From assembly GCA_964619055.1 (NCBI GenBank), contig CAZUDB010000019.1, forward strand, positions 1 through 52,507: 52,507 bases of DNA. Direction: 5' to 3'. The notes under the pieces are model-generated. The model was not told where the DNA came from and did not search any database. It saw only the letters and a program-made list of their open reading frames with translations. Within the stretch, counting starts at the first letter, position 1. Every line of letters begins with the position of its first letter. The position numbers and the translations under genes are program-made. Source of the stretch: CAYVUM01 sp964619055. Lineage in GTDB: Bacteria > Pseudomonadota > Alphaproteobacteria > Rhodospirillales > Defluviicoccaceae. Shown here piece by piece: positions 43,499 to 52,434 of this stretch.

Positions 43499-44041
43499 TC
43501 ACGCCGTGGTTAGGCTGTCCATGACGGTTTTGTAGGCCTCGCTGATGAGCTTGAAACGCTCCTCGGCCGCCTTGTCACCTCCGTTGGCGTCCGGATGGTG
43601 ACGTTTGACCAGTTCCTTGTAGCGCGCTTTTACTATCGCAATCGTGACTGGCGGCTGCAGATCTAAGACGCTCATGGCCGCAGTCTCGGCTCGCGGGGCG
43701 GGTGGTGGTTCAGACTCCTGGTCGCCATTACAGAATCCGAAAGCATCTTGAATCTTCGAACGGGCATCACGCTTCGAGCCAAACCGCCAGGTCCGGCGCT
43801 GCCATACCACGTCAAACCGCAGGTCCGCCTCCACTTGTCCTTCGTCCATACCTGCATAGTAGTTCCAGGACGCGTTGTACTGGCGAACGTGTTCAAGGCA
43901 AAACCACCGATATCGCCGTAACTCACGACGGGACCACGGAGCCGGGTAAGCAGCTTCGCTGTCGCAGCCGGGCCATTCGCATGACGATGTCGCGTTGTGC
44001 GTCCTGGCCGTGTCGAGATCGGGTATTGGTGCGCGCCTCAT
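43499..44041 (-). CDS. J-domain protein of the cobS locus
   Basis: This 180-residue protein carries a C-terminal J domain (about 125-178) with the Hsp70-stimulating H149-P-D. The N-terminal part has C21, C26, C48 and H51 (CEWPGC and FCLEH), which could hold a zinc ion. The N-terminal SEAAYPAPWSRRELRRYRWF layout is the conserved alphaproteobacterial DnaJ-like protein found beside cobS. Partner chaperone and client are unknown. A role in assembling the large chelatase complex is an attractive but unproven idea. Confidence 0.87.
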   Translation of the reverse strand: MRRAPIPDLDTARTHNATSSCEWPGCDSEAAYPAPWSRRELRRYRWFCLEHVRQYNASWNYYAGMDEGQVEADLRFDVVWQRRTWRFGSKRDARSKIQDAFGFCNGDQESEPPPAPRAETAAMSVLDLQPPVTIAIVKARYKELVKRHHPDANGGDKAAEERFKLISEAYKTVMDSLTTA

Positions 44042-44192
44042 GGTCTCAACTATGGTCGTTCACCGAATGGGAAGCAAGCAAACGGCCGCATGTTTGCCAC
44101 GTTGTAGCAAGGGTTGACCCTTGACGAAATTGCCCGGTTAGCCCCAGCTAACACTTTGCACGTCAGTAAAAAGTAAACGGAGAGGGAACAGC

Positions 44193-44462
44193 ATGGGAAT
44201 GGCCGAGCGGATCAACGCCAAGCTGCGGGCTGGGCTTTCACCAAGTCGTTTATCCGTGATTGACGAGTCCCATCGTCACGCCGGCCATGCAGGGGCTTTG
44301 CCAGGCGGCGAGACCCACTTTCGCGTCGAGATCGTTGCCCCCGCGTTTACTGGACGGTCGCACCTTGAGCGCCACCGGATGGTCAATCGTATGCTCGCTG
44401 ACGAGTTTCGAGACAGGGTCCATGCTCTGCAGTTGACAACCCTAGCGCCCGAAGAGGATTAG
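44193..44462 (+). CDS. bolA: BolA family protein
   Basis: This 89-residue protein has the BolA fold with the conserved H-A-G-H-A (residues near 29-33, RHAGHAGALPGGETHF) and the C-terminal RHRMVN-like ERHRMVNRMLADE followed by VHALQLTTLAPEE. BolA proteins bind iron-sulfur clusters together with monothiol glutaredoxins. GGAGAGGG precedes the start. The stop overlaps the convergent DUF2889 gene by 4 bases. Confidence 0.92.
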   Translation: MGMAERINAKLRAGLSPSRLSVIDESHRHAGHAGALPGGETHFRVEIVAPAFTGRSHLERHRMVNRMLADEFRDRVHALQLTTLAPEED

Positions 44463-45079
44463 GCCGGACCACGCTGCCGGTTTTTCACGTGAAACGCGGG
44501 CCATTGCCTTTGGACGACGGGGCCGGTTGCGGCGAAGGCATGACACGTATCGATCAGCGGCGGCTTTCGGCCAACGCTTGCCTCATCATTGCCGTGGCGG
44601 CGGGCTCGTGATGCCGCGACGGTTTGGAACGCCGTCGTTGTTACGGGGCCCAATAGCAGCTCCGTCAAATGGGTACACCCCCGGACCCCGGCCATACGCT
44701 CCGACACAGCTTTTCGCCAACCGGGTCCGATGGTCAGTCCCGTTAGTTCTGAAAAGACTGGCGTGATATTACCGCATATGGAGAACGGTCCCGCGTCCGT
44801 CGCCGCTTCCGCCTTGTGGACCACCATGTCGTCATCCACCGTCAAGCGGATTGCCATGCGGTGGATCGGGTCTCCAGCATTAATGGCGCCGCGATCATGA
44901 TTGGCAAACGAATAGGTTTTTGTGTCCTCCAGGGTCGCTTCTATGTCCCAAAGGCCGTCCTCCCGGCGAAACCCGCGACAGCGGATTTCGCGGTCGTGGA
45001 TCCGATTTCGGGCGGTTGGGGTGCTCAGTCCCACGCGGACACCGCACCGATCACGAGACGATGGCGCACGGTTGGACAA
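44459..45079 (-). CDS. DUF2889 domain protein
   Basis: This 206-residue cytoplasmic protein has the family pattern IRCRGFRREDGLWDIEA near residue 32, IRLTVDDDM near 78, and a GCTHLTELLLGPV motif around 135 with conserved Cys and His. The family is common in proteobacteria and has no established biochemical function. The order bolA, DUF2889, corC is compact, with 48 bp to the corC stop on the same strand. Confidence 0.85.
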   Translation of the reverse strand: MSNRAPSSRDRCGVRVGLSTPTARNRIHDREIRCRGFRREDGLWDIEATLEDTKTYSFANHDRGAINAGDPIHRMAIRLTVDDDMVVHKAEAATDAGPFSICGNITPVFSELTGLTIGPGWRKAVSERMAGVRGCTHLTELLLGPVTTTAFQTVAASRARRHGNDEASVGRKPPLIDTCHAFAATGPVVQRQWPAFHVKNRQRGPA

Positions 45080-45127
45080 GCCTTCATGGTTCGCTCCGAG
45101 GCAGAGAGTTTTCTTGCGACGCGAACG

Positions 45128-46444
45128 TCATGACCCGCTTCTGTTGTCGTCGCCCGGTGGTTTAGCCGACGGCGTCACGCGGATCGACGTAATCTGATTG
45201 CGTTGACGACGGAGAATTTCATAACGCTTGCCATGAAACAAAAAGGCTTGTCCAACCTCCGGAATGCGCCGGGCCTCATGGAGCACCAAGCCTGCAAGAG
45301 TGGCTGCATCTTCGTCCGGCAAGTTCCAATCAAAGCGGCGATTAAGGTCACGGATCGTAACGCTGCCGTCAACGATGTAGCTGCCATCGGCTTGGCGCAG
45401 AACGCCCGATGCCGGCTCGTCATATTCATCGGCAATATCGCCGACGATTTCCTCCAGGATATCCTCCAGAGTCACGATCCCTCGGTAGGTCCCGTACTCG
45501 TCAACGACGATCGCCATGTGCTCACGCCGTCGACGAAAGGCTTGAAGCTGGGCGATCAACGTTGTCGAATCCGGCACATACCAAGGTTGCGCGGACAACT
45601 CCGTTACATCGAGTGCGTCCAGGGAAACGTTATCATTGCGGATCGCACGCAAAAGTGCTTTGGCATGAATGACGCCCACGATGTTGTCGGGTTCGCCCCG
45701 CCACAGGGGAATTCTTGTAAACGTGCTGGCGAGAACCTCGGCGACGATCGTCTCAGGCGGTAGGTCCGCATTGATCGTATTCACGTTCTTGCGGTGGACC
45801 ATCACCTCGCCGACCTCGACGTCGTTCAGGTCAAGGATGCTGCGCAGCATCGCGCGCTCGGTGCGGACCGTGCTTCCTGCTCCGTTCTTGGCATCGGCAT
45901 GGAGCTCGATCGCACCCCGCAACTCTTCTTCGCTGGGCTGATTCTCTTGTGCTTCCGATCGATCACTCCCAAAGACCCGGAACACGAGATTGACGATGGC
46001 CTGCAACGAAAGGGTGAACGGCCACAACATCAAAACCAGCAGCCGCACGACTGGTGCGATCGCCGGAGCAATCTGGTTGGCATGACGATATGCGTATGTC
46101 TTCGGTAAGATTTCGGCGAAAACAAGGACAAGGAACGTCATGCCAAGTGTGGCATAAACAACACCTGTTTCGCCGAACATTGTAATCAGCGCACTGGTCG
46201 CAAGCGCGGAAGCGAGAATGTTGACTAGGTTGTTTCCGAGTAAAATTGCGCCAATCAGGCGATCTGTTCGCTCGCGAAGCTGATTGACGACACGAGCTCC
46301 CACATCACCGTTTTGTTCACGCTGATGCATCAGCGGCCGTGACGCGGCCGTCAAGGCGGTCTCTGAGCCGGAAAAGAACGCGGAAAATAAAAGCAGGAGA
46401 ATAATGGCACAGATTGTTAGAAGCATTTGAAACTTCCCAGCCAA
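45128..46444 (-). CDS. HlyC/CorC family CNNM-CBS membrane protein
   Basis: This 438-residue protein starts with a CNNM (DUF21) membrane domain, residues 1-190, in which SAFFSGSETALTAAS is the conserved first-helix motif. Two CBS domains follow (about 205-330; IVVDEYGTYRGIVTLEDILE is the second). It ends in the CorC_HlyC domain (about 345-425; GLVLHEARRIPEVGQ). Such proteins are linked to magnesium or cobalt efflux and ion balance. It precedes the DUF2889 gene in the leftward run and lies 33 bp downstream of aroB. Confidence 0.9.
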   Translation of the reverse strand: MAGKFQMLLTICAIILLLLFSAFFSGSETALTAASRPLMHQREQNGDVGARVVNQLRERTDRLIGAILLGNNLVNILASALATSALITMFGETGVVYATLGMTFLVLVFAEILPKTYAYRHANQIAPAIAPVVRLLVLMLWPFTLSLQAIVNLVFRVFGSDRSEAQENQPSEEELRGAIELHADAKNGAGSTVRTERAMLRSILDLNDVEVGEVMVHRKNVNTINADLPPETIVAEVLASTFTRIPLWRGEPDNIVGVIHAKALLRAIRNDNVSLDALDVTELSAQPWYVPDSTTLIAQLQAFRRRREHMAIVVDEYGTYRGIVTLEDILEEIVGDIADEYDEPASGVLRQADGSYIVDGSVTIRDLNRRFDWNLPDEDAATLAGLVLHEARRIPEVGQAFLFHGKRYEILRRQRNQITSIRVTPSAKPPGDDNRSGS

Positions 46445-46477
46445 TTATCGGCTCGTCACGCCGGATATCAGCGTTTG

Positions 46478-47665
46478 TCAGGTTTCCGTTGCTTTGGACA
46501 AAACAGCGAGAACGTCGGACTGTGAAACTCCCGTGTAGATGAAGGCGTCACCCAAACCGCGGGCGAGAACAAACACGAGCTCGCCTTGGCGCACCTTCTT
46601 ATCTTTGAACATATGCTGCAGCAGCGACTCCGCCGTAGTAGTGGCGGGAACCACCTCACTTACTCGAGTAGGCAAGCCCGCGCCCACGACGTGGCGTTCC
46701 AAGCGCACCGCATCTTCGATAGAACACAGGTCTAAAAGAACAGAAAGCTCGAACGCGAGCACCATCCCTACCGCTACGGCTTCTCCGTGGCGAAGGGAGT
46801 CATCGTATCCTGCTTCTGCCTCAAGGGCGTGCCCAAACGTATGGCCCAGATTGAGCAGCGCGCGGTGTCCAGCCTCGCGCTCATCAGCGGCAACAATGGC
46901 GGCTTTGGCGGCACAGCATGTCCGAATCGTATGACTTCGCGCTGCCGGATCGCCGGACAGCACGGCAGCGCCGTTGTATTCGAGCCAGGCAAAGAAATCG
47001 GCATCGCCAAGGGCGCCGTACTTGATCACCTCAGCATAGCCGGCCCGCAATTCCCTGTCACTCAACGTACTGAGCGTCTCGGTGTCGGCGATAACAAGGC
47101 AGGGTTGGTGGAAAAGGCCCACGAGGTTCTTGCCGTGGGCTGTGTTGATACCAGTCTTTCCGCCGACGGAGCTGTCGACTTGCGCCAGAAGCGTGGTCGG
47201 CACTTGCACGTAGGGCAGGCCTCGCAACAGAACACCGGCGGCGAAGCCAACAAGATCACCGATGACGCCGCCACCGAGCGCCACGAGGACGGTTCGGCGA
47301 TCAATTCCGGTCGCCAGAACCGCTTCACACAACGGCTCAAGGTGTGAAAAGTCCTTTGTACGCTCCCCGGCCGGTAGCACGATCGACGAAGAGCGAACGC
47401 CGGCAGCAGACAGCGACTCCAGGACGATTCCCAGATAAAGCGGGGCAACGTTGCTGTCCGAAACGACGATGGCCGTGGACGCGTTCGTCAGCGATTGTAG
47501 ACGGGTTCCGAGCGATCGCAGTTGGCCCGCACCGACTATGATGTCGTAGGAGCGCTCGCCGAGTTCGATTCGCAGAGTTTCGCTGGCTTCGGAAGCATGC
47601 TCAGCAGCAGCGTTGCCGCCAACGACTTGTGACGCCGCGGCGGCGGCCGGGTTTTCATCGGTCAT
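46478..47665 (-). CDS. aroB: 3-dehydroquinate synthase AroB
   Basis: This 395-residue second enzyme of the shikimate pathway converts DAHP to 3-dehydroquinate with NAD and a divalent metal. The NAD loop is GGGVIGDLVGFAAG. The active site stretch is PTTLLAQVDSSVGGKTGIN, and metal ligands lie in LNLGHTFGHALE. A variable N-terminal extension of about 25 residues precedes the family core. Its ATG lies inside the last 11 bases of aroK, so the two are translationally coupled. Confidence 0.94.
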   Translation of the reverse strand: MTDENPAAAAASQVVGGNAAAEHASEASETLRIELGERSYDIIVGAGQLRSLGTRLQSLTNASTAIVVSDSNVAPLYLGIVLESLSAAGVRSSSIVLPAGERTKDFSHLEPLCEAVLATGIDRRTVLVALGGGVIGDLVGFAAGVLLRGLPYVQVPTTLLAQVDSSVGGKTGINTAHGKNLVGLFHQPCLVIADTETLSTLSDRELRAGYAEVIKYGALGDADFFAWLEYNGAAVLSGDPAARSHTIRTCCAAKAAIVAADEREAGHRALLNLGHTFGHALEAEAGYDDSLRHGEAVAVGMVLAFELSVLLDLCSIEDAVRLERHVVGAGLPTRVSEVVPATTTAESLLQHMFKDKKVRQGELVFVLARGLGDAFIYTGVSQSDVLAVLSKATET

Positions 47666-48296
47666 TGGTTCTTGAGAAATTGATATCAGGTGTGATGCAG
47701 TTGTGGCTTTTCAGGGCCTGAATAACGCGTTGAGTCGTCGTTTCGAGCGGTTCTCTCAGAGAGTCAACAATCACGTCTGCTTCGGCGTATACTGGATAGC
47801 GGGCATCGATCAGGCGTTGCAGGGTCTCACGCCCGTTTCCCGCTGACAACAACGGCCGATGACTTTTTCGCCGCGTTCGTTCGTCGAGAACATCTAAAGG
47901 TGCGCGAAGCCACACGGCCACCGCACGATTGCGAATGAGATCACGAGTCGTCGGATCCATGTAGGCACCACCGCCGGTGGCGAGCACACGCGGTGATTCC
48001 TCCAACAACCGAGCAATGACTCGCCGTTCACCGTCACGAAATGCGGCCTCGCCGAAGTCGCGAAAAATATCGGGGATCGAACGGCCCGCGGCCAGTTCGA
48101 TTTCTCCATCCGTGTCGATGAACGCAACGCTGAGCTGGCGCGCCAAGCATCGTCCGACACTCGTTTTTCCGGCTCCCATCAAGCCGATAAGCACAATGGG
48201 GCGCACCAAAGGACGATAGGTGCTGATGCCCTGTTGCGTCCGACGCGCAGGCGTAGGAACGTCGTTTTTGTTTATGTTGGTCTCTGTCTTGCCCAT
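47655..48296 (-). CDS. aroK: Shikimate kinase AroK
   Basis: This 213-residue enzyme phosphorylates shikimate at the 3-OH. The P-loop is G38-LMGAGKT45. The shikimate-binding DTDGEIE, FGEAAFRDGE and ATGGGAY segments follow in the normal order, and the lid arginines appear in RTRRKSHRPLL. I chose the ATG before GKTETN (48296). The frame is open to 48572, but that 276-bp stretch has no family similarity and appears to be the intergenic region before the small rightward gene at 48594. The extra N-terminal 30 residues are polar. It couples to aroB. Confidence 0.9.
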   Translation of the reverse strand: MGKTETNINKNDVPTPARRTQQGISTYRPLVRPIVLIGLMGAGKTSVGRCLARQLSVAFIDTDGEIELAAGRSIPDIFRDFGEAAFRDGERRVIARLLEESPRVLATGGGAYMDPTTRDLIRNRAVAVWLRAPLDVLDERTRRKSHRPLLSAGNGRETLQRLIDARYPVYAEADVIVDSLREPLETTTQRVIQALKSHNCITPDINFSRTNDR

Positions 48297-48593
48297 CGCT
48301 TGTTCGCAACGCGTCCATGCCTTCAATCTGGGACCGAAAGGCCCGTCGGGCGCCCGGCCATTGAAAGCGATGCGCTGCATCCGTACAGTATCGCATAAAT
48401 GCCAATGTCGAAATCCACCATCGACGTGAGCGTGTCTTGGGCTGGTAAAGCCGTCCTTCCCGGTCCCGGGGGGCAGCATATCCAACGTCTGAAAGCTCAC
48501 CATTGATGGGCACGTGCGGCCTCCCGGATGCCGCTCAGCCATGCTGCATACCGGGCCCGCGCGCGTCGCCATGAGTTTTTTTGAGGGAGCAGC

Positions 48594-48734
48594 GTGAGAA
48601 CCATTACTCGTCTCCTCGTCGGCATACTAATCATCACTGCACTTGCTGGCGCCGCGATTCTGGCGATGTGGGAACTTCCCGTTCCAGTGCAGTCTATCGA
48701 GAAACAAGTCCCGAGTGATCGATTTGCGCAATGA
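48594..48734 (+). CDS. Short single-span membrane protein upstream of xerD
   Basis: This 46-residue protein has a basic start MRTITRLL, one hydrophobic helix (about residues 7-25), then WELPVPVQSIEKQVPSDRF. A GTG start follows GAGGGAGCAGC, a good ribosome-binding site. The pattern helix-W[DE][IL]PxP-xxxxEK-x[VI]PxxRF is one I have seen in small proteins next to aroK/xerD in other alphaproteobacteria, so it is likely real although short. It stands divergent from aroK and 76 bp ahead of xerD. Function is unknown. Confidence 0.6.
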   Translation: MRTITRLLVGILIITALAGAAILAMWELPVPVQSIEKQVPSDRFAQ

Positions 48735-48810
48735 TGTCACAGCGCGATCGTCGATGTCTCCCGCGGACGGCCGGAGTGCTGATGCCAGATTACGTTGATG
48801 GAGTTCAAGG

Positions 48811-49779
48811 GTGACGCGGCGATCGCACGCTGCTGTAACGTCGGACGTGCATGGGCACAGCTTGGAGGCGTTCCTCGAAATGATGGCGGCCGAGCGAGGT
48901 GCAGCCGCCAACACGCTGGACGCGTATCGTCGTGATCTCTTGGATTTTGCAGCCTTTGCAAGCGCCAATGGGGCGCAGGCGATGACGTCGGACAGCGCTG
49001 TTATTCGGAGCTACATGTCCCATCTCAGCGCCAACGGCGCGTCGTCGCGTACCGCCGCACGCAAGCTCTCAGCCTTGCGCCAGTATATGGGTTTTCTTTG
49101 CGGCGAGGGTCACCGTAGTGACGATCCCACGGCAGCCGTTGACGGACCGGGGCAGGCCCGGCCATTGCCAAAGCTGCTCAGCATAGACGAGGTTGATCGT
49201 CTACTTGCGGCGGCGTCCAAGGGTGAGGGCGCGGACAGCCGGCGTCGGCTCGCGCTTATTGAAATCCTATATGCGACGGGCCTCCGCGTTTCCGAGCTCG
49301 TCGGCCTGCCGTTGTCCGCTATTGCTAGGGATCAGTCGGTGCTGGTCGTCCGCGGTAAGGGTGGAAAGGAACGAATGGTTCCGCTGACGCCGCCGGCAAT
49401 CGCCGCGCTGGCGTCTTACGCAGAGGTCCGCGAGACCTTTCTTCCGAAGGCGCGCTCCAGCCAGCGAGTGGGCTGGTTGTTTCCATCCTCGAGCCGGCAG
49501 GGGCATTTGACCCGGACGCGATTTGGACAGATTCTGAAAGAGATTGCGGTGGATGCGGGCATTACGCCGTCGCGAGTCTCCCCTCACGTAATTCGCCATT
49601 CCTTTGCAAGCCATTTGTTGGCACGCGGCGCCGATCTCCGCAGCCTGCAACAGATGCTGGGTCACGCCGATATCGCCACGACCCAAATCTATACGCATGT
49701 TCTGGACGAGCACCTTCGAGCATTGGTCCACGAAGGTCACCCTCTGGCCCGATACCAACCATCGGGCAAGCATGATTGA
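48811..49779 (+). CDS. xerD: Tyrosine recombinase XerD/XerC-type
   Basis: This 322-residue site-specific recombinase of the chromosome-dimer resolution pair has all catalytic residues in place: R159 (ATGLRVSEL), K183 (VRGKGG), H259 and R262 (HVIRHSFA), H285 (LGHADI) and Y294 (TQIYTHV). The N-terminal SAM-like DNA-binding domain covers about 17-100. The start is a GTG at 48811 with GGAG seven bases upstream. Location between aroK and the accA position is the conserved place of xerD in alphaproteobacteria, which favours a housekeeping role over an integrase of a mobile element. Confidence 0.9.
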   Translation: MTRRSHAAVTSDVHGHSLEAFLEMMAAERGAAANTLDAYRRDLLDFAAFASANGAQAMTSDSAVIRSYMSHLSANGASSRTAARKLSALRQYMGFLCGEGHRSDDPTAAVDGPGQARPLPKLLSIDEVDRLLAAASKGEGADSRRRLALIEILYATGLRVSELVGLPLSAIARDQSVLVVRGKGGKERMVPLTPPAIAALASYAEVRETFLPKARSSQRVGWLFPSSSRQGHLTRTRFGQILKEIAVDAGITPSRVSPHVIRHSFASHLLARGADLRSLQQMLGHADIATTQIYTHVLDEHLRALVHEGHPLARYQPSGKHD

Positions 49780-49802
49780 GCGGGGCACAACGGATCACTT
49801 CG

Positions 49803-50756
49803 GTGCGCACGTATCTTGACTTTGAGAAGCCGATTGCGGAGTTGGACGCTAGGCTCGTAGAGGCGCGCGACGCGGTCACCGCCGGGCGGTCCAAGGCCGG
49901 TGCCGACGTCTCGCGGCTGGAAGCTCGGCTGGAGCGCGCAATCGAGCAAACGTATCGCAAGCTTTCCGCTTGGCAACGCACGCAGCTGGCCCGCCACCCC
50001 GATCGGCCGCGTCCCACGGATTACGTTCAAAATATGGTCGAAGGGGCGATTCCACTCGGTCCCGGTGCTCGGGTTTCGATACGGTCAACGGACCATCGGA
50101 ACGAATCCGAGCAGCCCGCCGAGATTTCGAGCCGTGATGGATCGCCTGTTGGAGGGGAGGTAAGGCTGGGGCGAGTCAACGGTTTTTCCGCCGTATTCGT
50201 CGCCACCGATGATATCGGCCAGTCGCCGCCCATTTCGTTGTCGCGTCTTCTTCGTCTGGCCGAAAGCTGGCGGCTGCCCATGGTAAGGATTGTAGCATCG
50301 GCCCCGCAGTCGATGGTTGTTCCGAAGCCACAGGAGATCTCGGCGGATGTTAGCGCGCTGCTTGCGACTTCAGCGCGGCTCGTGAGCGTTTGCGTTGGTG
50401 AAGTGAGTGGAAGCCATTCCGTGCCGGTCATGGCCGCAGAGACCGTGCTCATGCTGGAAAACGCCGCCTGGTCGCTGGTCGCACCCGAGGCGGCGGCCAA
50501 CGATCTTTGGCGAGACGGAGGCCAAGCGAAAGTTGCGTCTGAGGCCTTGCGCCGAACGTCGGCGGACCTGCTGCCGCTACGGCTCGTGACAGCGGTGGTG
50601 CCAGAACCGCCAGGCGGTGCCCATCGAGATCCTCGGGCCGCGTTCAAAAACTTGGCCACGGCGCTAACGGTGTCGCTTGACCAGCCGGGGGACATCAGGC
50701 CCCAGGCCCTGAGGCGGTCACGGGCCGATCGGCTTCGGTCTCTCGGTGTCTTTTGA
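49803..50756 (+). CDS. AccA-like protein lacking carboxyltransferase active-site motifs
   Basis: This 317-residue protein sits in the accA position next to xerD. The N-terminus RTYLDFEKPIAEL, the middle LSAWQRTQLARHPDRP and TDYV, and the C-terminus VVPEPPGGAHRDPRAA are plainly those of the acetyl-CoA carboxylase alpha subunit. The catalytic core is altered. The loop expected to read NFGMxxPEGYRKA is absent. The DTPGAYPGxGAEERGQ motif is replaced by VASAPQSMVVPKPQEISADV. The GEGGSGGA oxyanion-hole glycines become GEVSGSHSV, and SPEGCASILW becomes APEAAANDLW. The frame is uninterrupted, so it is maintained. It may be a non-catalytic or repurposed paralogue. I chose the GTG at 49803, which aligns with the usual start; TTG 49776 would add nine residues. 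Confidence 0.75.
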   Translation: MRTYLDFEKPIAELDARLVEARDAVTAGRSKAGADVSRLEARLERAIEQTYRKLSAWQRTQLARHPDRPRPTDYVQNMVEGAIPLGPGARVSIRSTDHRNESEQPAEISSRDGSPVGGEVRLGRVNGFSAVFVATDDIGQSPPISLSRLLRLAESWRLPMVRIVASAPQSMVVPKPQEISADVSALLATSARLVSVCVGEVSGSHSVPVMAAETVLMLENAAWSLVAPEAAANDLWRDGGQAKVASEALRRTSADLLPLRLVTAVVPEPPGGAHRDPRAAFKNLATALTVSLDQPGDIRPQALRRSRADRLRSLGVF

Positions 50757-50966
50757 TGTCGTGTCGCGTGAGCGCTTGATGTCGCGTCGAGTATGACCGT
50801 CAATCCGCGGGGTCATGATCTGGTCGCTGGGATGCTTCTAGGCCCGTCGCGGACGGGACATGGCGGCGGCCATCTGCTATATCACGCCAACATCCACAAT
50901 CTTGGGCGGTTTCCCGTCCGCCATACCTCTCAAACAGCAGCGATGTTGACAAGGAAAGGCCGCGCT

Positions 50967-52388
50967 ATGGAAGCCGCATCCAACACTCGTTCAGACGAGA
51001 AAGACTTTGTTGTCAAAGATATTGCCTTGGCCGAGTGGGGCCGAACGGAGATTAAGATCGCCGAGACGGAAATGCCGGGTCTGATGGCGTGCCGAGAGGA
51101 GTTCGGCAAGGCCAAGCCGCTGCGTGGCGCCCGTATCGCCGGTTCTCTCCATATGACCATTCAGACCGCGGTTTTGATCGAAACCCTTCAGGAGTTGGGC
51201 GCCGACGTTCGCTGGGCATCTTGCAATATTTTCTCTACGCAGGATCACGCAGCGGCGGCCATCGCGGCCCGCGGCATCCCAGTGTTCGCCGTCAAGGGCG
51301 AAACGCTGGAGGAATACTGGGACTATGCGGACCGGATTTTTCATTGGCCGGACGGTGAAACCGCCAACATGATCCTGGACGACGGGGGTGATGCAACCCT
51401 GTACATCCTGCTCGGCGCCCGGGCGGAGGCCGGCGAAGTGGAGTTGAACAATCCTAGTTCGGAAGAGGAAACCTGTCTCTTTGATCGTATCAAGTGGCGG
51501 ATGGCGCAATCACCCGGCTGGTTTACGCGGGCCCGGTCGACCATTCAGGGGGTGACTGAGGAGACGACAACTGGCGTCAATCGGCTTTATCAATTGAAAT
51601 CTCAAGGACAACTGCCATTTCCCGCAATCAACGTCAACGATTCGGTCACAAAATCGAAATTCGACAACAAGTACGGCTGTCGGGAGAGTCTCGTTGACGG
51701 CATTCGCCGTGCTACGGACGTCATGATGGCGGGTAAAATCGCGGTCGTTTGTGGCTACGGTGATGTTGGCAAAGGGTCCGCACAGTCGTTGCGCGGCGCA
51801 GGCGCCAGAGTCAAAGTAACCGAAGTTGACCCAATTTGTGCTCTTCAAGCGCTAATGGACGGATTTGAGGTCGTAACGCTGGAGGAAGCTGCTCCGACGG
51901 CTGATATCGTTATTACCGCCACCGGAAATCGTGATGTTGTTACGTTGGATCACATGCGCCAATTTAAGGATATGGCAATTATCGGCAATATCGGCCATTT
52001 TGATAATGAAATTCAAGTCGCAGCGCTAAAGAACTTCAAATGGCAAAACGTGAAACCGCAAGTCGATCTAATCGAATTTCCTGATGGAAAGCGAATGATA
52101 TTGCTATCGGAAGGTCGCCTGCTAAACCTCGGTAATGCTACGGGTCACCCAAGTTTTGTCATGTCGGCTAGCTTTACAAACCAGGTGCTGGCACAGATTG
52201 AGCTTTGGACAAAGAGCAGTGAATATAAGACGGATGTCTACGTACTTCCGAAGCATCTCGATGAACGAGTGGCGCGACTTCATTTAGATCAGTTGGGCGC
52301 CAAGCTTACCAAACTGTCTTCTGAACAAGCTCAATACATCGGCGTTACGGAGAGCGGGCCATTCAAGCCTGAACATTATCGCTACTAA
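50967..52388 (+). CDS. ahcY: S-adenosylhomocysteine hydrolase AhcY
   Basis: This 473-residue NAD-dependent enzyme splits S-adenosylhomocysteine into adenosine and homocysteine and keeps methylation running. The substrate region includes GSLHMTIQTAVLIETL, CNIFSTQDHAAAA and NDSVTKSKFDNKYG. The NAD site is VVCGYGDVGKGSAQSLRG. The C-terminus ends in KPEHYRY as usual. Length is that of the bacterial long form. I chose the ATG at 50967 (AAGGAAAGG upstream); 58 further codons to 50793 are open but not conserved. The last third (about 51940 onward) uses more A/T-ending codons than the first. I saw no riboswitch in the 210-bp leader. Confidence 0.95.
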   Translation: MEAASNTRSDEKDFVVKDIALAEWGRTEIKIAETEMPGLMACREEFGKAKPLRGARIAGSLHMTIQTAVLIETLQELGADVRWASCNIFSTQDHAAAAIAARGIPVFAVKGETLEEYWDYADRIFHWPDGETANMILDDGGDATLYILLGARAEAGEVELNNPSSEEETCLFDRIKWRMAQSPGWFTRARSTIQGVTEETTTGVNRLYQLKSQGQLPFPAINVNDSVTKSKFDNKYGCRESLVDGIRRATDVMMAGKIAVVCGYGDVGKGSAQSLRGAGARVKVTEVDPICALQALMDGFEVVTLEEAAPTADIVITATGNRDVVTLDHMRQFKDMAIIGNIGHFDNEIQVAALKNFKWQNVKPQVDLIEFPDGKRMILLSEGRLLNLGNATGHPSFVMSASFTNQVLAQIELWTKSSEYKTDVYVLPKHLDERVARLHLDQLGAKLTKLSSEQAQYIGVTESGPFKPEHYRY

Positions 52389-52402
52389 TTCGATACACGA
52401 AA

Positions 52403-52434
52403 AGCACGGATCGGCTTTAGTCCCGGTCCGTGCT
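52403..52434. terminator. Hairpin after ahcY
   Basis: A 12-bp stem, AGCACGGATCGG (52403-52414) pairing with CCGGTCCGTGCT (52423-52434) with one T-G wobble, encloses an 8-base loop 14 bp after the ahcY stop. No T-tract follows, so it may act with Rho or as an mRNA 3' end. Confidence 0.65.

Noticed and set aside
48297..48572. Upstream extension of aroK
   Set aside because: The added 92 residues are low-similarity and lie in the space expected to hold the divergent promoters of aroK and the small gene at 48594.
48811..49779. XerD-type recombinase as an integrase marking a mobile island
   Set aside because: It has the length and motifs of housekeeping XerD and stands in the conserved aroK-xerD-accA order; there is no adjacent tRNA or excisionase.
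50757..50966. Possible SAH or SAM riboswitch in the ahcY leader
   Set aside because: I looked for the conserved core of the SAH riboswitch and for SAM-II-like pairing and found neither.
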